This document shows, in pieces, positions 49,801 through 61,928 of a stretch of 64,000 nucleotides of DNA. The notes under the pieces are model-generated. The model did not search any database. It saw nothing but the letters and a program-made list of their open reading frames with translations, and was not told the origin of the DNA. The translations under genes and the position numbers were made by a program. Source of the stretch: Marthasterias glacialis (lineage: Eukaryota; Echinodermata; Asteroidea; Forcipulatida; Asteriidae); NCBI GenBank assembly GCA_911728455.2, contig OU452240.1, forward strand, positions 4,907,913 through 4,971,912. The letters are read 5' to 3'. How positions within the stretch are numbered: the stretch's first letter is position 1; the number at the start of each line of letters is the position of its first letter.

Positions 49801-50625
49801 TGTGATGGACCGAAGCCAGCAAAAAAAAGCCAAAAAAAGAAGTCGGCAGCGCCACGGCCAATAACTCCAGAAATAATGGGGCTAGAGAGAAATTTCTTGT
49901 ACCTGCGGGTATCTGCAATAGTCCTCTATCCGAAAATCTGGTTTTCCCGGCCAGCCAGGGCCATCTTCAGCCTTGAAACCACCAGGGAGCGGGTCTGCTC
50001 CGAATGCGCTTCAAACGCCTGTCTAATGGCACTTTTGTACACGAAGCTGTAACAGAGTGGAAACAAGACTTAGCAACGGCTCTATCTCCCAAAGTATTGG
50101 CGGGTAACTGACAAGTCTGACACTGTTGGAAAGCTCTGCTCATGGGCTTTCCAAAATTGCCGGTCTTGGGGCTGCAGGATAAACAGGGAGGATGCCAAGG
50201 ACCGCGGAGTCAGGACACCCCAAGGATGTCCAGTGCATACGGCCATGCTGAGTGTACGTCAACAATAGACAAGGCCGCTACATGTGTGATGGACCGAAGC
50301 CAGCAAAAAAAAGCCAAAAAAAGAAGTCGGCAGCGCCACGGCCAATAACTCCAGAAATAATGGGGCTAGAGAGAAATTTCTTGTACCTGCAGGTAGCTGC
50401 AATAGTCCTCTATCCGAAAATCTGGTTTTCCCGGCCAGCCAGGGCCATCTTCAGCCTTGAAACCACCAGGGAGCGGGGCTGCTCCGAATGTGCTTCAAAC
50501 GCCTGTCTAATGGCACTTTTGTACACGAAGCTGTAACAGAGTGGAAACAAGACTTAGCAACGGCTCTATCTCCCAAAGTATTGGCGGGAAACTGACAAGT
50601 CTGACACTGTTGGAAAGCTCTGCTC
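43827..50625. repeat. Mixed monomers (14 copies)
   Basis: Anchors 43827, 44312, 44797, 45285, 45770, 46256, 46742, 47230, 47716, 48202, 48688, 49174, 49658 and 50142; lengths 484-488 bp. B, C and E cassettes alternate without one clear period. The monomers at 44797 and 46742 look identical (GGGACTGCAGG, GTCCATTGC, ATAGCTAAGG) although their neighbours differ. Those at 47230 and 48688 share GGACCAATGCC and GGGTATCTGC. Those at 49174, 49658 and 50142 form a run of 484 bp E-like monomers. Confidence 0.85.
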
Positions 50626-53568
50626 ATGGGCTTTCCAAAAATGCCGGTCTTGGGGCTGCAGGCTAAACAGGGAGGATGCCAAGGACCGCGGAGTCAGGAC
50701 ACCCCGAGGATGTCCAGTGCATACGGCCATGCTGTGTGTACGTCAACAATAGCCAAGGCCGCTACATGTGTGATGGACCGAAGCCAGCAAAAAAAAAGCC
50801 AAAAAAAGAAGTCGGCAGCGCCACGGCCAATAACTCCAGAAATAATGGGGCTAGAGAGAAATTTCTTGTACCTGCAGGTAGCTGCAATAGTCCTCTATCC
50901 GAAAATCTGGTTTTCCCGGCCAGCCAGGGCCATCTTCAGCATTGAAACCACCAGGGAGCGGGGCTGCTCCGAATGCGCTTCAAACGCCTGTCTAATGGCA
51001 CTTTTGTACACGAAGCTGTAACAGAGTGGAAACAAGACTTAGCAACGGCTCTATCTCCCAAAGTATTGGCGGGTAACTGACAAGTCTGACACTGTTGGAA
51101 AGCTCTGCTCATGGGCTTTCGAAAAATTGCCGGTCTTGGGGCTGCAGGCTAAACAGGGAGGATGCCAAGGACCGCGGAGTCAGGACACCCCGATGATGTC
51201 CAGTGCATACGGCCATGCTGTGTGTACGTCAACAATAGCCAAGGCCGCTACATGTGTGATGGACCGAAGCCAGCAAAAAAAAAGCCAAAAAAAGAAGTCG
51301 GCAGCGCCACGGCCAATAACTCCAGAAATAATGGGGCTAGAGAGAAATTTCTTGTACCTGCGGGTATCTGCAATAGTCCTCTATCCGAAAATCTGGTTTT
51401 CCCGGCCAGCCAGGGCCATCTTCAGCCTTGAAACCACCAGGGAGCGGGGCTGCTCCCAATGCGCTTCAAACGCCTGTCTAATGGCACTTTTGTACACGAA
51501 GCTGTAACAGAGTGGAAACAAGACTTAGCAACGGCTCTATCTCCCAAAGTATTGGCGGGAAACTGACAAGTCTGTTACTGTTGGAAAGCTCTGCTCATGG
51601 GCTTTCCAAAATTGCCGGTCTTGGGGCTGCAGGATAAACAGGGAGGATGCCAAGGACCGCGGAGTCAGGACACCCCGATGATGTCCAGTGCATACGGCCA
51701 TGCTGTGTGTACGTCAACAATAGCCAAGCTCGCTACATGTGTGCTGAACCGAAGCCAGCAAAAAAAAACAGAAAAAACGCAAAAAAAAGAAGTCGGCAGC
51801 GCCAAGGCCAATAACTCCAGAAATAATGGGGATAGAGAGGAATTTCGTGTACCTGCGGGTAGCTGCAATAGTCCTCTATCTGAAAATCTGGTTTTCCCGG
51901 CCAGCCAGGGCCATCTTCAGCCTTGAAACCACCAGGGAGCGGGTCTGCTCCGAATGCGCTTCAAACGCCTGTCTAATGGCACTTTTGTACACGAAGCTGT
52001 AACAGAGTGGAAACAAGACTTAGCAACGGCTCTATCTCCCAAAGTATTGGCGGGAAACTGACAAGTCTGACACTGTTGGAAAGCTCTGCTCATGGGCTTT
52101 CCACAAATGCCGGTCTTGGGGCTGCAGGATAAACAGGGAGGATGCCAAGGACCGCGGAGTCAGGACACCCCGAGGATGTCCAGTGCATACGGCCATGCTG
52201 TGTGTACGTCAACAATAGCCAAGGCCGCTACATGTGTGATGGACCGATGCCAGCAAAAAAAAACCGCCAAAAAAAGAAGTCAGCAGCGCCAAGGCCAATA
52301 ACTCCAGAAATGATGGGGCTAGAGAGAAATTTCTTGTACCTGCAGGTAGCTGCAATAGTCCTCTATCCGAAAATCTGGTTTTCCCGGCCAGCCAGGGCCA
52401 TCTTCAGCCTTGAAACCACCAGGGAGCGGGGCTGCTCCGAATGCGCTTCAAACGCCTGTCTAATGGCACTTTTGTACACGAAGCTGTAACAGAGTGGAAA
52501 CAAGACTTAGCAACGGCTCTATCTCCCGAAGTATTGGCGGGAAACTGACAAGTCTGACACTGTTGGAAAGCTCTGCTCATGGGCTTTCCAGAAATGCCAG
52601 TCTGGGGGCTGCAGGATAAACAGGGAGGATGCCAAGGACCGCGGAGTCAGGACACCCCGATGATGTCCAGTGCATACGGCCATGCTGTGTGTACGTCAAC
52701 AATAGCCAAGCTCGCTACATGTGAGCTGAACTGAAGCCAGCAAAAAAAAACAGAAAAAACGCAAAAAAAAAGAAGTTGGCAGCGCCACGGCCAATTACTC
52801 CAGAAATAATGGGGCTAGAGAGGAATTTCTTGTACCTGCGGGTAGCTGCAATAGTCCTCTATCTGAAAATCTGGTTTTCCCGGCCAGCCAGGGCCATCTT
52901 CAGCCTTGAAACCACCAGGGAGCGGGGCTGCTCCGAATGCGCTTCAAACGCCTGTCTAATGGCACATTTGTACACGAAGCTGTAACAGAGTGGAAACAAG
53001 ACTTAGCAACGGCTCTATCTCCCGAAAAATTGGCGGGAAACTGACAAGTCTGACACTGTTAGAAAGCTCTGCTCATGGGCTTTCCAACAATGCCAGTCTG
53101 GGGGCTGCAGGATAAACAGGGAGGATGCCAAGGACCGCGGAGTCAGGACACCCCGAGGATGTCCAGTGCATACGGCCATGCAGTGTGTACGTCAACAATA
53201 GCCACGCCCGCTACATGTGTGATGGAACGATGCCAGCAAAAAAAACAGAAAAAACGCAAAAAAAAGAAGTCGGCAGCGCCACGGCCAATAACTCCAGAAA
53301 TAATGGGGCTAGAGAGGAATTTCTTGTACCTGCGGGTAGCTGCAATAGTCCTCTATCTGAAAATCTGGTTTTCTCGGCCAGCGAGGGCCATCTTCAGCCT
53401 TGAAACCACCAGGGAGCGGGGCTGCTCCGAATGCGCTTCAAACGCCTGTCTAATGGCACTTTTGTACACGAAGCTGTAACAGAGTGGAAACAAGACTTAG
53501 CAACGGCTCTATCTCCCAAAGTATTGGCGGGAAACTGACAAGTCTGACACTGTTGGAAAGCTCTGCTC
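50626..53568. repeat. Hexameric HOR block, copy 1 (2,943 bp)
   Basis: Anchors 50626, 51111, 51597, 52092, 52579 and 53075. Markers: GCAGGCTAAACAGG (first two), GCTTTCGAAAA (second), GGGATAGAGAGG with TTTCGTGTACC (third), TTCCACAAATG and GTCAGCAGCG (fourth), GTGAGCTGAACTG and GGCACATTTG (fifth), CCCGAAAAATTGG with GTTAGAAAGC and TTCCAACAATG (sixth). Confidence 0.93.
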
Positions 53569-56510
53569 ATGGGCTTTCCAAAAATGCCGGTCTTGGGGCT
53601 GCAGGCTAAACAGGGAGGATGCCAAGGACCGCGGAGTCAGGACACCCCGAGGATGTCCAGTGCATACGGCCATGCTGTGTGTACGTCAACAATAGCCAAG
53701 GCCGCTACATGTGTGATGGACCGAAGCCAGCAAAAAAAAAGCCAAAAAAAGAAGTCGGCAGCGCCACGGCCAATAACTCCAGAAATAATGGGGCTAGAGA
53801 GAAATTTCTTGTACCTGCAGGTAGCTGCAATAGTCCTCTATCCGAAAATCTGGTTTTCCCGGCCAGCCAGGGCCATCTTCAGCATTGAAACCACCAGGGA
53901 GCGGGGCTGCTCCGAATGCGCTTCAAACGCCTGTCTAATGGCACTTTTGTACACGAAGCTGTAACAGAGTGGAAACAAGACTTAGCAACGGCTCTATCTC
54001 CCAAAGTATTGGCGGGTAACTGACAAGTCTGACACTGTTGGAAAGCTCTGCTCATGGGCTTTCGAAAAATTGCCGGTCTTGGGGCTGCAGGCTAAACAGG
54101 GAGGATGCCAAGGACCGCGGAGTCAGGACACCCCGAGGATGTCCAGTGCATACGGCCATGCTGTGTGTACGTCAACAATAGCCAAGGCCGCTACATGTGT
54201 GATGGACCGAAGCCAGCAAAAAAAAGCCAAAAAAAGAAGTCGGCAGCGCCACGGCCAATAACTCCAGAAATAATGGGGCTAGAGAGAAATTTCTTGTACC
54301 TGCGGGTATCTGCAATAGTCCTCTATCCGAAAATCTGGTTTTCCCGGCCAGCCAGGGCCATCTTCAGCCTTGAAACCACCAGGGAGCGGGGCTGCTCCCA
54401 ATGCGCTTCAAACGCCTGTCTAATGGCACTTTTGTACACGAAGCTGTAACAGAGTGGAAACAAGACTTAGCAACGGCTCTATCTCCCAAAGTATTGGCGG
54501 GAAACTGACAAGTCTGTTACTGTTGGAAAGCTCTGCTCATGGGCTTTCCAAAATTGCCGGTCTTGGGGCTGCAGGATAAACAGGGAGGATGCCAAGGACC
54601 GCGGAGTCAGGACACCCCGATGATGTCCAGTGCATACGGCCATGCTGTGTGTACGTCAACAATAGCCAAGCTCGCTACATGTGTGCTGAACCGAAGCCAG
54701 CAAAAAAAAACAGAAAAAACGCAAAAAAAAGAAGTCGGCAGCGCCACGGCCAATAACTCCAGAAATAATGGGGATAGAGAGGAATTTCGTGTACCTGCGG
54801 GTAGCTGCAATAGTCCTCTATCTGAAAATCTGGTTTTCCCGGCCAGCCAGGGCCATCTTCAGCCTTGAAACCACCAGGGAGCGGGTCTGCTCCGAATGCG
54901 CTTCAAACGCCTGTCTAATGGCACTTTTGTACACGAAGCTGTAACAGAGTGGAAACAAGACTTAGCAACGGCTCTATCTCCCAAAGTATTGGCGGGAAAC
55001 TGACAAGTCTGACACTGTTGGAAAGCTCTGCTCATGGGCTTTCCACAAATGCCGGTCTTGGGGCTGCAGGATAAACAGGGAGGATGCCAAGGACCGCGGA
55101 GTCAGGACACCCCGAGGATGTCCAGTGCATACGGCCATGCTGTGTGTACGTCAACAATAGCCAAGGCCGCTACATGTGTGATGGACCGATGCCAGCAAAA
55201 AAAAACCGCCAAAAAAAGAAGTCAGCAGCGCCAAGGCCAATAACTCCAGAAATGATGGGGCTAGAGAGAAATTTCTTGTACCTGCAGGTAGCTGCAATAG
55301 TCCTCTATCCGAAAATCTGGTTTTCCCGGCCAGCCAGGGCCATCTTCAGCCTTGAAACCACCAGGGAGCGGGGCTGCTCCGAATGCGCTTCAAACGCCTG
55401 TCTAATGGCACTTTTGTACACGAAGCTGTAACAGAGTGGAAACAAGACTTAGCAACGGCTCTATCTCCCGAAGTATTGGCGGGAAACTGACAAGTCTGAC
55501 ACTGTTGGAAAGCTCTGCTCATGGGCTTTCCAGAAATGCCAGTCTGGGGGCTGCAGGATAAACAGGGAGGATGCCAAGGACCGCGGAGTCAGGACACCCC
55601 GATGATGTCCAGTGCATACGGCCATGCTGTGTGTACGTCAACAATAGCCAAGCTCGCTACATGTGAGCTGAACTGAAGCCAGCAAAAAAAAACAGAAAAA
55701 ACGCAAAAAAAAAGAAGTTGGCAGCGCCACGGCCAATTACTCCAGAAATAATGGGGCTAGAGAGGAATTTCTTGTACCTGCGGGTAGCTGCAATAGTCCT
55801 CTATCTGAAAATCTGGTTTTCCCGGCCAGCCAGGGCCATCTTCAGCCTTGAAACCACCAGGGAGCGGGGCTGCTCCGAATGCGCTTCAAACGCCTGTCTA
55901 ATGGCACATTTGTACACGAAGCTGTAACAGAGTGGAAACAAGACTTAGCAACGGCTCTATCTCCCGAAAAATTGGCGGGAAACTGACAAGTCTGACACTG
56001 TTAGAAAGCTCTGCTCATGGGCTTTCCAACAATGCCAGTCTGGGGGCTGCAGGATAAACAGGGAGGATGCCAAGGACCGCGGAGTCAGGACACCCCGAGG
56101 ATGTCCAGTGCATACGGCCATGCAGTGTGTACGTCAACAATAGCCACGCCCGCTACATGTGTGATGGAACGATGCCAGCAAAAAAAACAGAAAAAACGCA
56201 AAAAAAAGAAGTCGGCAGCGCCACGGCCAATAACTCCAGAAATAATGGGGCTAGAGAGGAATTTCTTGTACCTGCGGGTAGCTGCAATAGTCCTCTATCT
56301 GAAAATCTGGTTTTCTCGGCCAGCCAGGGCCATCTTCAGCCTTGAAACCACCAGGGAGCGGGGCTGCTCCGAATGCGCTTCAAACGCCTGTCTAATGGCA
56401 CTTTTGTACACGAAGCTGTAACAGAGTGGAAACAAGACTTAGCAACGGCTCTATCTCCCGAAGTATTGGCGGGAAACTGACAAGTCTGACACTGTTGGAA
56501 AGCTCTGCTC
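53569..56510. repeat. Hexameric HOR block, copy 2 (2,942 bp)
   Basis: Anchors 53569, 54054, 54539, 55034, 55521 and 56017, following their partners by 2,942-2,943 bp with the same markers. Differences seen include CCGAGGATG against CCGATGATG in the second monomer, an A-run length, GCCACGGCC against GCCAAGGCC in the third, and GCCAGCCAGG against GCCAGCGAGG in the sixth. Confidence 0.93.
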
Positions 56511-59500
56511 ATGGGCTTTCCAAAAATACCAATCTTGGGGCTGCAGGATAAACAGGGAGGATGCCAAGGACCGCGGAGTCAGGACACCCCGAGGATGTCC
56601 AGTGCATACGGCCATGCTGTGTGTACGTCAACAATAGCCACGCCCGCTACATGTGTGATGGAACGATGCCAGCAAAAACAACAGAAAAAACGCAAAAAAA
56701 AGAAGTCGGCAGCGCCACGGCCAATAACTCCAGAAATAATGGGGCTAGAGAGGAATTTCTTGTACCTGCGGGTAGCTGCAATAGTCCTCTATCTGAAAAT
56801 CTGGTTTTCCCGGCCAGCCAGGGCCATCTTCAGCCTTGCAACCACCAGGGAGCGGGTCTGCTCCGAATGCGCTTCAAACGCCTGTCTAATGGCACTTTTG
56901 TACACGAAGCTGTAACAGAGTGGAAACAAGACTTAGCAACGGCTCTATCTCCCAAAGTATTGGCGGGAAACTGACAAGTCTGACACTGTTGGAAAGCTCT
57001 GCTCATGGGCTTTCCAACAATGCCAGTCTGGGGGCTGCAGGATAAGCAGGGAGGATGCCAAGGACCGCGGAGTCAGGACACCCCGAGGATGTCCAGTGCA
57101 TACGGCCATGCAGTGTGTACGTCAACAATAGCCACGCCCGCTACATGTGTGATGGAACGATGCCAGCAAAAAAAACAGAAAAAACGCAAAAAAAAAAGAA
57201 GTCGGCAGCGCCACGGCCAATAACTCCAGAAATAATGGGGCTAGAGAGGAATTTCTTGTACCTGCGGGTAGCTGCAATAGTCCTCTATCTGAAAATCTGG
57301 TTTTCCCGGCCAGCCAGGGCCATCTTCAGCCTTGAAACCACCAGGGAGCGGGGCTGCTCCGAATGCGCTTCAAACGCCTGTCTAATGGCACTTTTGTACA
57401 CGAAGCTGTAACAGAGTGGAAACAAGACTTAGCAACGGCTCTATCTCCCGAAGTATTGGCGGGAAACTGACAAGTCTGACACTGTTGGAAAGCTCTGCTC
57501 ATGGGCTTTCCAAAAATACCAATCTTGGGGCTGCAGGATAAACAGGGAGGATGCCAAGGACCGCGGAGTCAGGACACCCCGAGGATGTTCAGTGCATACG
57601 GCCATGCTGTGTGTACGTCAACAATAGCCAAGGCCAAAACATGTGTGATGGACCGATGCCAGCAAAAAAAAACCGCCAAAAAAAGAAGTCAGCAGCGCCA
57701 AGGCCAATAACTCCAGAAATGATGGGGCTAGAGAGAAATTTCTTGTACCTGCAGGTAGCTGCAATAGTCCTCTATCTGAAAATCTGGTTTTCCCGGCCAG
57801 CCAGGGCCATCTTCAGCCTTGAAACCACCAGGGAGCGGGGCTGCTCCGAATGCGCTTCAAACGCCTGTCTAATGGCACTTTTGTACACGAAGCTGTAACA
57901 GAGTGGAAACAAGACTTAGCAACGGCTCTATCTCCCAAAGTATTGGCGGGAAACTGACAAGTCTGACACTGTTGGAAAGCTCTGCTCATGGGCTTTCCAA
58001 AAATACCAATCTTGGGGCTGCAGGATAAACAGGGAGGATGCCAAGGACTGCGGAGTCAGGACACCCCGATGATGTCCAGTGCATACGGCCATGCTGTGTG
58101 TACGTCAACAATAGCCACGCCCGCTACATGTGTGATGGAACGATGCCAGCAAAAAAAACAGAAAAAACGCAAAAAAAGAAGTCGGCAGCGCCACGGCCAA
58201 TAACTCCAGAAATGATGGGGCTAGAGAGAAATTTCTTGTACCTGCGGGTAGCTGCAATAGTCCTCTATCTGAAAATCTGGTTTTCCCGGCCAGCCAGGGC
58301 CATCTTCAGCCTTGAAACCACCAGGGAGCGGGGCTGCTCCGAATGCGCTTCAAACGCCTGTCTAATGGCACTTTTGTACACGAAGCTGTAACAGAGTGGA
58401 AACAAGACTTAGCAACGGCTCTATCTCCCGAAGTATTGGCGGGAAACTGACAAGTCTGACACTGTTGGAAAGCTCTGCTCATGGGCTTTCCAGAAATGCC
58501 AGTCTGGGGGCTGCAGGATAAACAGGGAGGATGCCAAGGACCGCGGAGTCAGGACACCCCGATGATGTCCAGTGCATACGGCCATGCTGTGTGTACGTCA
58601 ACAATAGCCAAGCCCGCTACATGTGTGATGGAACGATGCCAGCAAAAAAAAAACAGAAAAAACGCAAAAAAAAGAAGTCGGCAGCGCCACGGCCAATAAC
58701 TCCAGAAATAATGGGGCTAGAGAGGAATTTCTTGTACCTGCGGGTAGCTGCAATAGTCCTCTATCTGAAAATCTGGTTTTCCCGGCCAGCCAGGGCCATC
58801 TTCAGCCTTGAAACCACCAGGGAGCGGGGCTGCTCCGAATGCGCTTCAAACGCCTGTCTAATGGCACTTTTGTACACGAAGCTGTAACAGAGTGGAAACA
58901 AGACTTAGCAACGGCTCTATCTCCCGAAGTATTGGCGGGAAACTGACAAGTCTGACACTGTTGGAAAGCTCTGCTCATGGGCTTTCCAGAAATGCCAGTC
59001 TGGGGACTGCAGGATAAACAGGGAGGATGCCAAGGACCGCGGAGTCAGGACACCCCGATGATGTCCAGTGCATACGGCCATGCTGTGTGTACGTCAACAA
59101 TAGCCAAGCTCGCTACATGTGAGCTGAACCGAAGCCAGCAAAAAAAAACAGAAAAAACGCAAAAAAGAAGAAGTTGGCAGCGCCACGGCCAATAACTCCA
59201 GAAATAATGGGGCTAGAGAGGAATTTCTTGTACCTGCGGGTAGCTGCAATAGTCCTCTATCTGAAAATCTGGTTTTCCCGGCCAGCCAGGGCCATCTTCA
59301 GCCTTGAAACCACCAGGGAGCGGGGCTGCTCCGAATGCGCTTCAAACGCCTGTCTAATGGCACATTTGTACACGAAGCTGTAACAGAGTGGAAACAAGAC
59401 TTAGCAACGGCTCTATCTCCCGAAAAATTGGCGGGAAACTGACAAGTCTGACACTGTTAGAAAGCTCTGCTCATGGGCTTTCCAACAATGCCAGTCTGGG

Positions 59501-59966
59501 GGCTGCAGGATAAACAGGGAGGATGCCAAGGACCGCGGAGTCAGGACACCCCGAGGATGTCCAGTGCATACGGCCATGCAGTGTGTACGTCAACAATAGC
59601 CACGCCCGCTACATGTGTGATGGAACGATGCCAGCAAAAAAAACAGAAAAAACGCAAAAAAAAGAAGTCGGCAGCGCCACGGCCAATAACTCCAGAAATA
59701 ATGGGGCTAGAGAGGAATTTCTTGTACCTGCGGGTAGCTGCAATAGTCCTCTATCTGAAAATCTGGTTTTCCCGGCCAGCCAGGGCCATCTTCAGCCTTG
59801 AAACCACCAGGGAGCGGGGCTGCTCCGAATGCGCTTCAAACGCCTGTCTAATGGCACTTTTGTACACGAAGCTGTAACAGAGTGGAAACAAGACTTAGCA
59901 ACGGCTCTATCTCCCAAAGTATTGGCGGGAAACTGACAAGTCTGACACTGTTGGAAAGCTCTGCTC
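56511..59966. repeat. F- and D-type monomers (anchors 56511, 57005, 57501, 57988, 58481, 58977, 59473)
   Basis: Lengths 494, 496, 487, 493, 496, 496 and 494 bp. F type (AGCCACGCCCGC, GGAACGATGCC, long A-tract) predominates, with one C-type monomer at 57501. AAAATACCAATC marks 56511, 57501 and 57988. The pair 58977-59966 is a third, slightly diverged copy of the pair at 52579 and 55521. Confidence 0.87.
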
Positions 59967-61928
59967 ATGGGCTTTCCAAAAATACCAATCTTGGGGCTGC
60001 AGGATAAACAGGGAGGATGCCAAGACCGCGGAGTCAGGACACCCCGAGGATGTCCAGTACATACGGCCATGCTGTGTGTACGTCAACAATAGCCAAGGCC
60101 GCTTCAAGCGTGATGGACCGATGCCAGCAAAAAAAAACGCCAAAAAAAGAAGTCGGCAGCGCCACGGCCAATAACTACAGAAATAATGAGGCTTGAGAGA
60201 CATTTCTTGTACCTGCGGGTAGCTGCAATAGTCCTCTATCCGAAAATCTGGTTTTCACGGCCAGCCAGGGCCATCTTCAGCCTTGAAACCATCAGGGAGC
60301 GGGGCTGCTCCGAATGCGCTTCAAATGCCTGTCTAATGGCACTTTTGTACACGAAGCTGTAACAGAGTGGAAACAAGACTTAGCAACGGCTCTATCTCCC
60401 GAAGTATTGGCGGGAAACTGACAAGTCTGACACTGTTAGAAAGCTCTGCTCATGGGCTTTCCAAAAATGCCAGTCTGGGGGCTGCAGGATAAACAGGGAG
60501 GATGCCAAGGACCGCGGAGTCAGGACACCCCGATGATGTCCAGTGCAAACGGCCATGCTGTGTGTATGTCAACAATAGCCCAGGCCTCTTCAAGCGTGAT
60601 GGACCGATGCCAGCAAAAAAAAACGCCAAAAAAAGAAGTCGGCAGCGCCACGGCCAATAACTCCAGAAATAATTGGGCTAGAGAGAAATTTCTTGTACTT
60701 GCCGGTAGCTGCAATGGTCCTCTATCCGAAAATCTGGTTTTCCCGGCCAGCCAGGGCCATCTTCAGCCTTGAAACCACCAGGCAGCGGGTCTGCTCCGAA
60801 TGCGCTTCAAACGCCTGTCTAATGGCACTTTTGTACACGAAGCTGTAACAGAGTGGAAACAAGACTTAGCAACGGCTCTATCTCCCAAAGTATTGGCGGG
60901 AAACTGACAAGTCAGACACTGTTGGAAAGCTCTGCTCATGGGCTTTCCAAAAATGCCGGTCTTGGGGCTGCAGGATAAACAGGGAGGATGCCAAGGACCG
61001 CGGAGTCAGGACACCCCGATGATGTCCAGTGCATACGGCCATGCTGTGTGTACGTCAACAATAGCCAAGCCCGCTACATGTGTGCTGAACCGAAACCAGC
61101 AAAAAAAAAAAACAGAAAAAACGCCAAAAAAAGAAGTCGGCAGCGCCACGGACAATAACTCTAGAAATAATGGGGCTAGAGAGAAATTTCTTGTACCTGC
61201 GGGTAGCTGCAATAGTCCTCTATCCGAAAATCTGGTTTTCCCGGCCAGCCAGGGCCATCTTCAGCCTTGAAACCACCAGGGAGCGGGGCTGCTCCGAATG
61301 CGCTTCAAACGCCTGTCTAATGGCACTTTTGTACACGAAGCTGTAACAGAGTGGAAACAAGACTTAGCAACGGCTCTATCTCCCAAAGTATTGGCGGGAA
61401 ACTGACAAGTCTGACACTGTTGGAAAGCTCTGCTCATGGGCTTTCCAAAAATACCAATCTTGGGGCTGCAGGATAAACAGGGAGGATGCCAAGACCGCGG
61501 AGTCAGGACACCCCGAGGATGTCCAGTGCATACGGCCATGCAGTGTGTACGTCAACAATAGCCACGCCCGCTACATGTGTGATGGAACGATGCCAGCAAA
61601 AAAAACAGAAAAAACGCAAAAAAAAGAAGTCGGCAGCGCCACGGCCAATAACTCCAGAAATAATGGGGCTAGAGAGGAATTTCTTGTACCTGCGGGTAGC
61701 TGCAATAGTCCTCTATCTGAAAATCTGGTTTTCCCGGCCAGCCAGGGCCATCTTCAGCCTTGAAACCACCAGGGAGCGGGGCTGCTCCGAATGCGCTTCA
61801 AACGCCTGTCTAATGGCACTTTTGTACACGAAGCTGTAACAGAGTGGAAACAAGACTTAGCAACGGCTCTATCTCCCAAAGTATTGGCGGGAAACTGACA
61901 AGTCTGACACTGTTGGAAAGCTCTGCTC
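59967..61928. repeat. Four-monomer HOR block, copy 1 (1,962 bp)
   Basis: Anchors 59967, 60452, 60938 and 61436. The first two have the G cassette (CTTCAAGCGTGATGG); the first also has CCAAGACCGCGG (two bases shorter) and GTCCAGTACATACGG, the second GTGCAAACGG and ATAATTGGGC. The third is a 498 bp D type with GTCAGACACTG and CTCTAGAAAT. The fourth is chimeric. Confidence 0.9.
61436..61928. repeat. Chimeric monomer joining G-type 5' part to F-type 3' part
   Basis: The first part has AAAATACCAATC and the CCAAGACCGCGG deletion of the monomer at 59967. From GTCCAGTGC onward it matches the F monomer at 59473 (CATGCAGTGTG, AGCCACGCCCGC). The switch lies between about 61495 and 61528. Confidence 0.87.
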
